Of a DNA stretch of 20,772 nt, positions 6,183 through 13,791 are shown one piece after another. A program made the translations under genes and the position numbers. The stretch is from DATEHG01 sp041691295 (GTDB lineage: Bacteria > Gemmatimonadota > Gemmatimonadetes > Gemmatimonadales > GWC2-71-9). The notes under the pieces are model-generated. The model was not told the origin of the DNA and made no database searches. It saw only the letters and a list, made by a program, of their open reading frames with translations. The stretch covers positions 1-20,772 of the forward strand of contig JBEPVA010000046.1 in NCBI GenBank assembly GCA_041691295.1, in the 5' to 3' direction. The number at the start of each line of letters is the position of its first letter. Positions within the stretch are counted from its first letter, which is position 1.

Positions 6183-8851
6183 CCGGCGCCCAGCACGGAG
6201 AGCTTCTGTTCCAGGGCGCGGAGCTGGTCGCTCCATGACTGCTGCTTTTCCCGCTCCTTGGCCACGACATCCGCCGGTGCCCGGGCCACGAACTGTTGGT
6301 TGCCCAGCTTCCTGATCTGGGCGGCCACAAGGTCGCGCAGCCGCTCCGCTTCCTGACCGAGCCGGGCCCGCTCCTGGCCCAGGTCGATCACATCGTCGAG
6401 CGACACGAAGAGGGTGGATCCGTCAGTCAGGACCGCACTACCGCCAGGTCCGGAGGGATCGGCGCCGAATGACAGCTTCGACTTGCTGAGCCGCTCGATC
6501 GTGGCGCGCTCCGCTTCATAGGCGGGATGCGCATTCGAAGCCTTGACCCGCACCGACTGCCCTGGCGGCACCTTGTACTCGGCACGGATGGTCCGGATGG
6601 CGCTGATCAGCTCCTGGACCAGGCCAAAGTCCCGGAGGGCCGCCTGGTCCATGGCGCGGCGGTCGCTCTGGGGCCAGTGGCTGGTCACCAGGGTTGCGTC
6701 CGCGGCCCGCCCGGGCAGCTGCTTCCAGAGCGTCTCGGTGATGAACGGCATGACCGGGTGCAGCAGCTGGAGCGCGATCTCGAACGTACGGCAGGCCACG
6801 GCGCGGGCCACGTCTCCGCCCGGCTGATCGCCATATAGACGCGGCTTGATCTGCTCGATGTACCAGTCGGCCAGGTCAGACCAGATGAAGTGGTAGACCA
6901 GTGCCGCGGCATCGTTCAGCCGGTAGCGTTCGTACGCCAGGGTGGCCTCGACCACCGTGGCCTCGCAGCGCGCGATAATCCAGCGATCGGCCAGTAACAG
7001 CTCGGCGGGCTTGATGGTGTTGCGATGCTTGCCGGCCAGGGGCCGCGTGGGGCCGGTCAAGTTGCCCAGCAGGAATCGGCCGGCATTCCACAGCTTGTTG
7101 GCGAAGTTGCGCCCCGGGGCGAACGACTGCTCCAGGTCCTCGGGATCGAGAATGAGGTCGGTCCCCACGGACATCCCGGCCACGATGGTATAGCGAAGGG
7201 CGTCGGCCCCGTATTTCCGGACCACATCGAGTGGATCGATGCCATTGCCCAGCGACTTCGACATCTTGCGCTTGTCGGTGTCGCGGACCGTGCCGTGCAG
7301 ATACACCGTGTCGAACGGCAGCTGGCCCTTGAATTCCAGCGCCGCCATGACCATACGGGCCACCCAGAAGAACAAAATTTCCGGGGCAGTGACGAGCGTG
7401 TCACCGGGGAAGTAGCTCGCCAGGTCAGCCGTGTCCGCCGGCCAGCCCAGGCTGCTCATCGGCACCAGCCACGACGAGAACCAGGTATCCAGGACATCTT
7501 CGTCCTGGCGCACCGGCCCGCCACAGGCCGGGCAAAAGCTCAGATCGGTCCGACTCACCCGCATGGCGCCACAGGTCGGTTCGTCGCAGTACCAGACCGG
7601 GATCCGATGGCCCCACCAGAGCTGACGGGAGATGCACCAGTCCCGGATGTTCTCCATCCACTGGGCGTACTCCTCACCGCGCCGTTCAGGAATGAAGCGC
7701 AGCTCGCCGGAGCGGTACGCCGCAAGGGCAGGGCGGGCCAGCGGTGCCATCCGCACGAACCACTGCTCGGACAGCCGTGGCTCGACCACTGTATCACAGC
7801 GGTAACAATGGCCGACGGCGTGCTGGTGGGCCTCCACCTTCTCGAGCAGGCCGAGGCGATCGAACTCCGTCACAATCAGCTTGCGGGCGGCGAAGCGGTC
7901 TGCGTTGGCGTACGGGGCGGGGAGGTCCGCGGCCATCCGCCCGTCGGGCTGCATGACCTCGATTGCCGGGAGGTCGTGCCGCCGTCCGATCTCGAAATCG
8001 ACCGGGTCATGGGCCGGAGTGACTTTTACGGCGCCACTGCCGAACTCCGGGTCGATCGCGTCGTCGGCCACGATCGGGATCAGCCGCCCGACAATCGGCA
8101 GCACCACCTGGTGGCCGATCAGGTGCTGGTAGCGCTCGTCCTTCGGATGCACCGCCACGCCGGAGTCACCGAGGATAGTCTCGGGGCGGGTGGTGGCCAC
8201 CGTGAGGTGACCGCTGCCGTCGGCCAGCGGATACTGGAGGTGCCAGAGATGTCCGTCGGTCTCGGTCTTCTCCGCCTCTTCATTGGACAGGGCGGTGGCG
8301 CAGCGCGGGCACCAGTTGATGATGTACTTGCCGCGGTAGATCAGCCCCTTCTGGTGTAGCCGGACGAACGCCTCCCGGACCGCGGCCGACAGATCGGGAT
8401 CGAGCGTGAAATAGGTTCTGGACCAGTCGGCGCTGGAGCCGATGGCCTTGAGCTGCTCCAGGATGACCGGACCGGTCTTGCGGACGTGTTCCCAGACCCG
8501 GGCCTCGAATGCCTCACGGCCGATGTCGAAGCGGGTCAGGCCTTCGCGGGCCAGCAGCTTCTCGACCACGTTCTGGGTTGCAATGCCGGCGTGATCGGTT
8601 CCGGGCAGCCAGAGGGTATTCCGTCCCCGCATCCGCTCGAACCGGATCAGCGTGTCCTGCAGGGTGTTGTTGAGTCCGTGACCCATGTGCAGCATGGCGG
8701 TCACGTTGGGCGGCGGCATCATGATCACGAACGGGCGCGACTCTCCCGGCTCGGGAGCATGCGGCGTGAACAGACCGGCTTCCTCCCATTGCTGGTAGAG
8801 CCGGTGTTCGAGGCTGGTCGGGTCATACTGGGGCGGCAGCGGTTCAGTCAT
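6179..8851 (-). CDS. valS: Valyl-tRNA synthetase
   Basis: An 890-aa class I synthetase charging tRNA(Val). HMGH (residues 55-58) is the HIGH motif in the ValS-typical context PPPNVTAMLHMGH. The editing domain carries TTRPETILGDSGVAV (near 220-234). The DWCISRQLWWGHRIPVWY block is at 404-421, a zinc ribbon uses CDEPTC and CPAC (422-443), and KMSKS is at 529-533. The C-terminal ValS coiled-coil arm is seen in the last 70 residues (QERARLGQEAERLRDL...). The ATG at 8851 giving MTEPLPPQYD is preferred; an upstream in-frame start at 8896 would overlap the BON gene. The start lies 4 bp after the BON stop, and the stop overlaps the lipoprotein start. Complete, with no missing motif. Confidence 0.97.
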   Translation of the reverse strand: MTEPLPPQYDPTSLEHRLYQQWEEAGLFTPHAPEPGESRPFVIMMPPPNVTAMLHMGHGLNNTLQDTLIRFERMRGRNTLWLPGTDHAGIATQNVVEKLLAREGLTRFDIGREAFEARVWEHVRKTGPVILEQLKAIGSSADWSRTYFTLDPDLSAAVREAFVRLHQKGLIYRGKYIINWCPRCATALSNEEAEKTETDGHLWHLQYPLADGSGHLTVATTRPETILGDSGVAVHPKDERYQHLIGHQVVLPIVGRLIPIVADDAIDPEFGSGAVKVTPAHDPVDFEIGRRHDLPAIEVMQPDGRMAADLPAPYANADRFAARKLIVTEFDRLGLLEKVEAHQHAVGHCYRCDTVVEPRLSEQWFVRMAPLARPALAAYRSGELRFIPERRGEEYAQWMENIRDWCISRQLWWGHRIPVWYCDEPTCGAMRVSRTDLSFCPACGGPVRQDEDVLDTWFSSWLVPMSSLGWPADTADLASYFPGDTLVTAPEILFFWVARMVMAALEFKGQLPFDTVYLHGTVRDTDKRKMSKSLGNGIDPLDVVRKYGADALRYTIVAGMSVGTDLILDPEDLEQSFAPGRNFANKLWNAGRFLLGNLTGPTRPLAGKHRNTIKPAELLLADRWIIARCEATVVEATLAYERYRLNDAAALVYHFIWSDLADWYIEQIKPRLYGDQPGGDVARAVACRTFEIALQLLHPVMPFITETLWKQLPGRAADATLVTSHWPQSDRRAMDQAALRDFGLVQELISAIRTIRAEYKVPPGQSVRVKASNAHPAYEAERATIERLSKSKLSFGADPSGPGGSAVLTDGSTLFVSLDDVIDLGQERARLGQEAERLRDLVAAQIRKLGNQQFVARAPADVVAKEREKQQSWSDQLRALEQKLSVLGAG

Positions 8852-8855
8852 CCGG

Positions 8856-9278
8856 TCAGACCGTCGTCGATGCGGAGGCGGTGTCATCCTCACCATGCAC
8901 GAGGATGCAGTTGATCAGGGTCTCGATGCCGGGCGCCTGCCTGGCAATGCGCCACGCCCGGGCGCGGACCTCACGGCTCGACACCCAGCCGTGCAGTTCG
9001 ATCCGGCCGGCGGACACTGCAATGGCTTCAAGGTCGAGCGGGCCCAGCATCGAGTCGGCGGCGAGGAGGCGCTCGACGGCGCGGACCAGCGGCGCCATGT
9101 GAAGGACGGCCTGCCGCCGGCCGAGGAGCCGGCGGGCCAACCGGCGAGCCCGCTCCCGATTTACCGGCCCGTACCAGATCGCGGCAGCGGCTCCAGCAGC
9201 CAGGCCCACCGTGAGTCCAATCAAGGTCCAGCGCAGCGACGAGGCCCGCGGCCGGGAAGCACGATAAATCGACGCCAC
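8856..9278 (-). CDS. BON-domain membrane-anchored protein
   Basis: A 140-aa protein with one N-terminal membrane segment (WTLIGLTVGLAAGAAAAIWYGP, about residues 17-38), an Arg-rich stretch (RERARRLARRLLGRR), and a C-terminal BON-like fold (LEAIAVSAGRIELHGWVSSREVRARAWRIA, then GIETLINCILV). BON domains are small phospholipid- or envelope-binding modules; the exact role is unknown. The GTG at 9278 has AAGAGGA six bases upstream; the GTG at 9284 is directly adjacent to that sequence and therefore less likely. It is the first gene of the minus-strand chain leading into valS and faces the thrS genes across a short divergent promoter region. Confidence 0.75.
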   Translation of the reverse strand: MASIYRASRPRASSLRWTLIGLTVGLAAGAAAAIWYGPVNRERARRLARRLLGRRQAVLHMAPLVRAVERLLAADSMLGPLDLEAIAVSAGRIELHGWVSSREVRARAWRIARQAPGIETLINCILVHGEDDTASASTTV

Positions 9279-9373
9279 GGGCACTCCTCTTACTACAGGC
9301 CGAAGGGAGCGGTTAACTTAACACTCCCGAATGAGTTGCAGCAGTCCGTCTTCCTGATTTTCCGGAGGGGTTC
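9279..9373. promoter_or_regulatory. Divergent promoter region between the BON/valS and thrS operons
   Basis: About 95 bp separate two divergent starts. The sequence GGTTAACTTAACAC (9311-9324) is AT-rich compared with its surroundings and contains a TTAAC direct repeat. Both promoters must lie here or inside the genes, but no -35/-10 pair is clear enough to assign. Confidence 0.4.
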
Positions 9374-9535
9374 GTGGAACCAGAATCACGGGTTCTGACA
9401 GCGGCCGAAATGGTCCGGTGGATGATCCTGGCCATCGTGCTTGGCCTGGGGATCGCCGGTTATTTCATCTATGGCCACTTGGCCACACCGTTTCACCCAG
9501 CGCAGGGTCTCCCCGGCATCGAAGGCCATCGATGA
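9374..9535 (+). CDS. Small single-pass membrane protein upstream of thrS (53 aa)
   Basis: A GTG start at 9374 is preceded by GGAGGGG at optimal spacing, and the frame runs 53 codons to a TGA that overlaps the thrS ATG (ATGA). The peptide has a polar start (VEPESRVLTAAEMVR), one clear membrane helix (WMILAIVLGLGIAGYFIY, residues 16-33) and a short Pro/Gly/His tail. No family was recognised. The good ribosome binding site, the 4-bp coupling to an essential gene and the clean helix support a real gene. It would be missed by finders with an ATG-only or length cutoff. Its role is unknown; coupling may set thrS translation. Confidence 0.68.
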   Translation: MEPESRVLTAAEMVRWMILAIVLGLGIAGYFIYGHLATPFHPAQGLPGIEGHR

Positions 9536-11454
9536 GCGGAGTGAGACTGACGCTTCCGGATCAGAGCGTCCGCGAAATGCCGGAAGGCACCACCGGCCGG
9601 GCAGTGGCACAGAGTATCGGCCCCGGTCTGGCCAAGGCGGCGCTGGCCGCCCGGGTCAATGGCGAGCTCCGCGATCTCGACCGGCCGATCGAAGCCGATG
9701 CCAACTTCGCAATCCTCACCGATCGTGATCCGGATGCGCTGGCCATGCTGCGCCACTCGGCTGCCCACATCATGGCCACCGCGGTGCGCGAGCTGTTTCC
9801 CAGCGCCGCCATCGGCTTTGGCCCCGCCATCGAGGACGGCTTCTACTACGACTTTCAGGTGGAGCGGCCGTTTACTCCGGAGGATCTCGAGAAGATCGAG
9901 GCCCGGATGGCCGATGTGGCCGCCCGCGACTTCCCGTTCGTCCGCGAGGTGGTTGACCGGGCCGAGGCCAACCGCCGGTTCAAGGATGATCCGCTCAAGC
10001 TGGAGCGGATTGCGGAGCTGGGTCCCGATGAAACCATTACCATCTACACCGATGGACCGTTCCAGGACCTGTGTCGGGGTCCGCACATTCCGGGAACTGG
10101 CCGGCTCAAGCATTTCAAGCTGCTGCATGCGGCAGGGGCCTACTGGCGGGGTGACTCCAAGCGGCAAATGCTGCAGCGGATCTACGGCACGGCATGGTTC
10201 AAGAAGGAAGAGCTTGAGGCGTACCTGCACCGGCTGGACGAATCGAAAAAGCGGGATCACCGGCGGTTGGGGAAGGACCTCGACCTCTTCGTCTTCCACC
10301 CCTTTGCCCCGGGCGCGCCATTCTGGACGCCGCGGGGCACCAACATCTTCAACGAGCTCAACCGGTATATGCGGGAACTGCAGGTCAGGGGCTACCAGGA
10401 GATCAAGACGCCGCTGATGTATAACAAGGCGCTGTGGGAGATTTCAGGGCACTGGGGCAAATACCGCGAAAACATGTTCCTGGTCCAGAACAACGAAACC
10501 GGCGAGCAGGACATGTCCCTGAAGCCGATGAACTGCCCTTCCCACCACCTGCTGTACCAGGCGCACAAGCATTCCTACAAGGAATTGCCGATCCGGTACA
10601 CCACCTATGATGTACTGCATCGGAACGAGGTGAGTGGCGCCCTGTCAGGCCTGACCCGGGTCCGGCAGTTCCAGCAGGATGACTGCCACATTTACCTGAT
10701 GGATTCCCAGATCACTGAGGAAGTCCAGCGGCTCACCAGGTTCATCCTGGCCTACTACGAAACCTTCGGATTGACCGCCTCCCTCAAGTTTGCCACTCGG
10801 CCTGAGCAGCGGATCGGCGAGGATGCGATGTGGGACCAGGCCGAAGCGTCACTCCGGGCAGCGCTGGAGTCGACCGGCCTGCCGTACGAGCTCAAGCCCG
10901 GCGACGGTGCTTTCTACGGACCCAAGATCGACTTTGACGTGGCCGATTCGATCGGCCGGAAATGGCAGCTGGGCACCATCCAGCTCGACTACGCCAACGC
11001 CGAGCGGTTCGGGCTGATCTATGTCGGTGAGGACAACACCGAGCACCGGCCGGTCATCATTCACCGGGCAGTCAACGGTTCGTTCGAACGATTCATCGCC
11101 ATCCTGATCGAGCACTTTGCCGGCGCCTTTCCGGTCTGGCTGGCCCCGGAACAGGTCCGGGTCCTGCCAATTTCGGATACCCAGGCTGAGGCGGCACGAG
11201 CGGTGGGAGAACGGCTGCTCGATGCTGGGGTCCGGGTGCATGTCGATGATGGACACGAGACGCTCAACTACCGGATTCGGGCCGGCGAAGTGGCCAAGGT
11301 TCCGTACATGGCCGTGATCGGGCAGCGAGAGGTTGAGAGTGATAGCCTGGCGCTCCGGGTCCGCGGGGTGGGCAAGAAACAGGAAGTCATCGGCGTAGCG
11401 GCGTTCGTGGCCAGAGTGGTGGAGGAGATCACGACGCGGAAGCTGGAGGTCTAG
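9532..11454 (+). CDS. thrS: Threonyl-tRNA synthetase
   Basis: A 640-aa class II synthetase. An N-terminal TGS domain (1-62) is followed by the editing domain with H75-S-A-A-H79 and C181-R-G-P-H185. The catalytic core has the zinc ligands C335 (in KPMNCPSHH) and H386 (in DDCHIY), motif 2 from RNEVSGALSGLTRVRQF, and motif 3 around NGSFERFIAILIEH. The C-terminal anticodon-binding domain starts at about 540 (PVWLAPEQVRVLP). The ATG at 9532, giving MSGVRLTLPD, begins the TGS domain exactly; in-frame starts further upstream would add unrelated residues. It overlaps the small membrane gene by 4 bp. The usual downstream infC-rpmI-rplT genes are absent. Confidence 0.97.
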   Translation: MSGVRLTLPDQSVREMPEGTTGRAVAQSIGPGLAKAALAARVNGELRDLDRPIEADANFAILTDRDPDALAMLRHSAAHIMATAVRELFPSAAIGFGPAIEDGFYYDFQVERPFTPEDLEKIEARMADVAARDFPFVREVVDRAEANRRFKDDPLKLERIAELGPDETITIYTDGPFQDLCRGPHIPGTGRLKHFKLLHAAGAYWRGDSKRQMLQRIYGTAWFKKEELEAYLHRLDESKKRDHRRLGKDLDLFVFHPFAPGAPFWTPRGTNIFNELNRYMRELQVRGYQEIKTPLMYNKALWEISGHWGKYRENMFLVQNNETGEQDMSLKPMNCPSHHLLYQAHKHSYKELPIRYTTYDVLHRNEVSGALSGLTRVRQFQQDDCHIYLMDSQITEEVQRLTRFILAYYETFGLTASLKFATRPEQRIGEDAMWDQAEASLRAALESTGLPYELKPGDGAFYGPKIDFDVADSIGRKWQLGTIQLDYANAERFGLIYVGEDNTEHRPVIIHRAVNGSFERFIAILIEHFAGAFPVWLAPEQVRVLPISDTQAEAARAVGERLLDAGVRVHVDDGHETLNYRIRAGEVAKVPYMAVIGQREVESDSLALRVRGVGKKQEVIGVAAFVARVVEEITTRKLEV

Positions 11455-11468
11455 GCGAGCGGCTCCTC

Positions 11469-11484
11469 TCGACCAATTGGTCGA
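11469..11484. repeat. Perfect 16-bp palindrome between thrS and the GIY-YIG gene
   Basis: TCGACCAATTGGTCGA is fully self-complementary and lies 14 bp after the thrS stop and 28 bp after the end of the opposing gene. No T-run follows on either strand, so it is not a typical intrinsic terminator. It could be an operator-like site or a weak bidirectional hairpin. Confidence 0.55.
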
Positions 11485-11512
11485 AATGCAAGTCGGCAAC
11501 TCGGTAGTTTAA

Positions 11513-11812
11513 TCATGCCCTTCGAGCCAGGAACCACTCCGCTGACAGGTCGTGCCAGTTCGGGTTACTCCGGCTAATCAGCGCCTCCACCTGCGGGTAC
11601 GACCAGCGCTGGATTTCCCGTACCCGCTCGAGCGCTGCTTCGACCGAAGGCCGCTGTTCGTAGTAGACCAGCCGCACCGCGCCGTCCTTCCCCAGCGAAC
11701 GGTTGGGTTCCATGGCCCGGTGCCGGCCGACTCGCCGCTGGAGGTTGCTGGTCACGCCGAAGTCGAGCGAGCGGGATCGGGTGGCCAGGATGTAGGTGTA
11801 GTACGTCGTCAT
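11513..11812 (-). CDS. GIY-YIG-family small protein with altered catalytic positions
   Basis: A 99-aa single-domain protein of the small GIY-YIG type. It keeps YYTYILATRS, GVTSNLQRRVGRHR (with the conserved Arg), VYYEQ and the C-terminal NPNWHDLSAEW. The second motif, usually LYVGVT, reads LDFGVT, so the YIG tyrosine is Asp. The catalytic Glu helix, usually AREKQIKGW, reads ERVREIQRW, so Glu is Val at the equivalent place. Nuclease activity is therefore doubtful. The ATG at 11812 has GAGG upstream. It is convergent with thrS and stands alone. Such proteins are common and mobile in bacterial genomes, with no settled role. Confidence 0.8.
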   Translation of the reverse strand: MTTYYTYILATRSRSLDFGVTSNLQRRVGRHRAMEPNRSLGKDGAVRLVYYEQRPSVEAALERVREIQRWSYPQVEALISRSNPNWHDLSAEWFLARRA

Positions 11813-12070
11813 GGCGAGCCTCGGTCAAGGGTCGCCAGCAGTATGAGTCCCGAGGCTCAACCGATCGTCAAATGAGTGGCGTCACTCCGAGGGTCCAACG
11901 TGGCCAGGCGCCCGTTGCCCCGGAATGTGTTCGGGGTCGGCATGACTTCGCGACCCTCGTCCCTCGTCCCTCGACTCTCGCCTTCCGTATAGATATGCGA
12001 CCTCCACCCGCACCCTCCTGACTCCGCCTCTACCGGTCTATTTTGTCTCATCCTCAACCGACCGGCCACC
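11813..12070. other. Intergenic region upstream of the thiolase gene
   Basis: About 258 bp between divergent genes. It contains a heptamer array (11954-11981), its 8-bp inverted partner CGAGGGTC at 11888-11895, and AT-richer stretches GTATAGATATG (11987-11997) and TCTATTTTGTC (12038-12048) that could form a promoter for the plus-strand operon. No supported small gene was seen. Confidence 0.45.
11954..11981. repeat. Degenerate heptanucleotide tandem repeat
   Basis: Four consecutive 7-bp units: two copies of CCCTCGT, then CCCTCGA and CTCTCGC. The unit length matches the separate array at 19118-19166. The array is intergenic, about 90 bp before the thiolase start. Confidence 0.7.
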
Positions 12071-13258
12071 GTGTCTGACGCCACCACCCCCGTAATCCTG
12101 TCCGCCGTTCGGACTCCCATCGGCAAGTATCTGGGTGCCCTTTCCTCCCTGACCGCGCCACAGCTCGGCGCCATCGTGGTTCGCGAATCGGTCGCCCGAG
12201 CCGCCATTGACGGCGGGCTTATCGATGAGGTCATCCTCGGCCACGTGGTCCAGGGTGGCAGCGGCCAGGCTCCCGCCCGTCAGGCGCTGATCCACGGCGG
12301 GGTGTCGCCGACCGTGCCAGCGCTCACGATCAACAAGGTCTGCGGCTCCGGCCTCAAGGCGGTGATGCTGGCCGCCCAGAGTATCCGGGCGGGTGACCAG
12401 CAGTGCGTGGTGGCGGGCGGAATGGAATCGATGTCCTCCGCGGCGCACTACGTCTACGGTTACCGCAGCGGGATCAAGGCCGGCAACCAGACGATGGTGG
12501 ATGGAATGATCCACGATGGCCTGTGGGATTCGTTCGGCAACAACCACATGGGTGAGTACGCGGAGTACACCGCCGAGAAGGCGGGGGTGACGCGGCAGGA
12601 CCAGGACCAGTTTGCGTTGCAGAGCCATCAGAAGGCCATTGCCGCGATGACTGCGGGCAAGTTCGCCGCCGAAATCGTGGCAGTGCCGGTCAGCGGCAAG
12701 GGTGGGCCGGTGCCGGTGCTGATGGATGAATCTCCCCGCAAGGACACCACCCTCGAAGGGCTGGCCAAGCTCAGGCCGGTGTTCCGGAAGGACGGCACGG
12801 TGACCGCCGGCAATGCCCCAGGCCTGAATGACGGGGCCAGCGCGCTGGTGGTCACCTCGCTGGCCTTTGCCAAGGCGCACGGGCTGACTCCGCTGGCAAA
12901 GATCACCGGCTATGCCACCGGCGGCGGGGAACCCAAGGACCTCTTCTTTGCCCCGATCTTTGCGGTGCAGAACCTGATGAAGAAGTCCGGCACTCGGATC
13001 GGGGATTACGGGCTGATCGAAGCCAACGAGGCCTTTGCCGTCCAGGCCCTCGCGGACGGTCGTGCACTGGGATGGGATTGGAACCGGGTCAACGTGAACG
13101 GTGGTGCCGTGGCACTCGGCCACCCCATCGGCGCCAGTGGAGCCCGGGTGCTGACCACCCTGCTGCACGCGATGCGCGACCGGGGCGCGTCGACCGGACT
13201 TGCCACGCTGTGCCTTGGCGGCGGCAATGCGGTGGCGCTCAGCGTTGAGCAGGTCTAG
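12071..13258 (+). CDS. Acetyl-CoA C-acetyltransferase (thiolase)
   Basis: A 395-aa thiolase condensing two acetyl-CoA to acetoacetyl-CoA or running in reverse. The nucleophile Cys91 lies in NKVCGSGLKAV, His351 in ALGHPIGASGAR and Cys381 in LCLGGGNAVAL; length and motifs are those of biosynthetic/short-chain thiolases (PhaA/AtoB/ThlA type). The start is GTG at 12071 with no clear Shine-Dalgarno sequence, so translation may be leaderless or weak. The stop shares one base with the bioY start. Together with the 3-hydroxybutyryl-CoA dehydrogenase at 14684 it forms the first two steps between acetyl-CoA and 3-hydroxybutyryl-CoA, usable in either direction. Long-chain beta-oxidation thiolase is less likely from the sequence style. 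Confidence 0.93.
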   Translation: MSDATTPVILSAVRTPIGKYLGALSSLTAPQLGAIVVRESVARAAIDGGLIDEVILGHVVQGGSGQAPARQALIHGGVSPTVPALTINKVCGSGLKAVMLAAQSIRAGDQQCVVAGGMESMSSAAHYVYGYRSGIKAGNQTMVDGMIHDGLWDSFGNNHMGEYAEYTAEKAGVTRQDQDQFALQSHQKAIAAMTAGKFAAEIVAVPVSGKGGPVPVLMDESPRKDTTLEGLAKLRPVFRKDGTVTAGNAPGLNDGASALVVTSLAFAKAHGLTPLAKITGYATGGGEPKDLFFAPIFAVQNLMKKSGTRIGDYGLIEANEAFAVQALADGRALGWDWNRVNVNGGAVALGHPIGASGARVLTTLLHAMRDRGASTGLATLCLGGGNAVALSVEQV

Positions 13259-13791
13259 TGGCCGAAGGCCGGCGGTACTTCTGGCCGCTGACCATGATTG
13301 CCGGCGCCGCGGCGGTCGCGGTCGCCGCCCGGGTCAGTTTCCAGCTGCCCGGATCCGAGGTGCCCAGCACGCTTCAGGGACCGATGGTCCTGCTGGTCGG
13401 TGGGCTGATCGGGGCGCTGATGGGGGCCAGCTCGCTTCTCTTTTATCTGCTGCTAGGCATTTTCGGTGCTCCGGTCTTTGCGGGCGGCGCCGGCGGGCTG
13501 GATCACCTGTTCGGGCCGACCGGCGGATATCTCTTTTCCTTTCCTGTTGCAGCCGCGATGGTCGGCCGGTTCGGCAGCCGGGGTCGTCCGGTCCGCTGCT
13601 TCGGCGCGGCGCTGGCCGGTATGGCGTGCATTCAGCTGACCGGGGCGCTCTGGCTGAAGGTCTCGACCCATGAGCAATGGAGCAGCCTGCGTAGCGGCCT
13701 CGGCCCGCTGTTGGAGCAGGACCTGATCAAGGTGATCGTGGTCGGCCTGATCCTCTGGCCGCTCCACGGGATTCTGAGGCCGGCCGCATGA
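13258..13791 (+). CDS. bioY: Biotin transporter BioY (ECF S component)
   Basis: A 177-aa membrane protein with about six hydrophobic segments, the usual size of BioY, which binds biotin in the membrane. Diagnostic parts are the loop FAGGAGGLDHLFGPTGGYLFSF (about residues 74-95) and the C-terminal DLIKVIVVGLILW. The GTG start at 13258 shares one base with the thiolase stop. No energising ECF components (EcfA/EcfT or BioMN) lie nearby; solitary BioY proteins are known, or the module may be encoded elsewhere. Biotin supply fits acyl-CoA carboxylases of the same metabolism, but no carboxylase is in the window. Confidence 0.92.
   Translation: MAEGRRYFWPLTMIAGAAAVAVAARVSFQLPGSEVPSTLQGPMVLLVGGLIGALMGASSLLFYLLLGIFGAPVFAGGAGGLDHLFGPTGGYLFSFPVAAAMVGRFGSRGRPVRCFGAALAGMACIQLTGALWLKVSTHEQWSSLRSGLGPLLEQDLIKVIVVGLILWPLHGILRPAA

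Noticed and set aside
7025..8359. Long plus-strand open frame opposite valS (444 codons)
   Set aside because: It lies wholly antisense to a complete valyl-tRNA synthetase; the translation has no recognisable domain and is rich in His, Arg and Gly as expected from a GC-rich antisense frame.
12038..13168. Minus-strand open frame opposite the thiolase gene (376 codons)
   Set aside because: Antisense shadow of a clear thiolase; no motif and no ribosome binding site.
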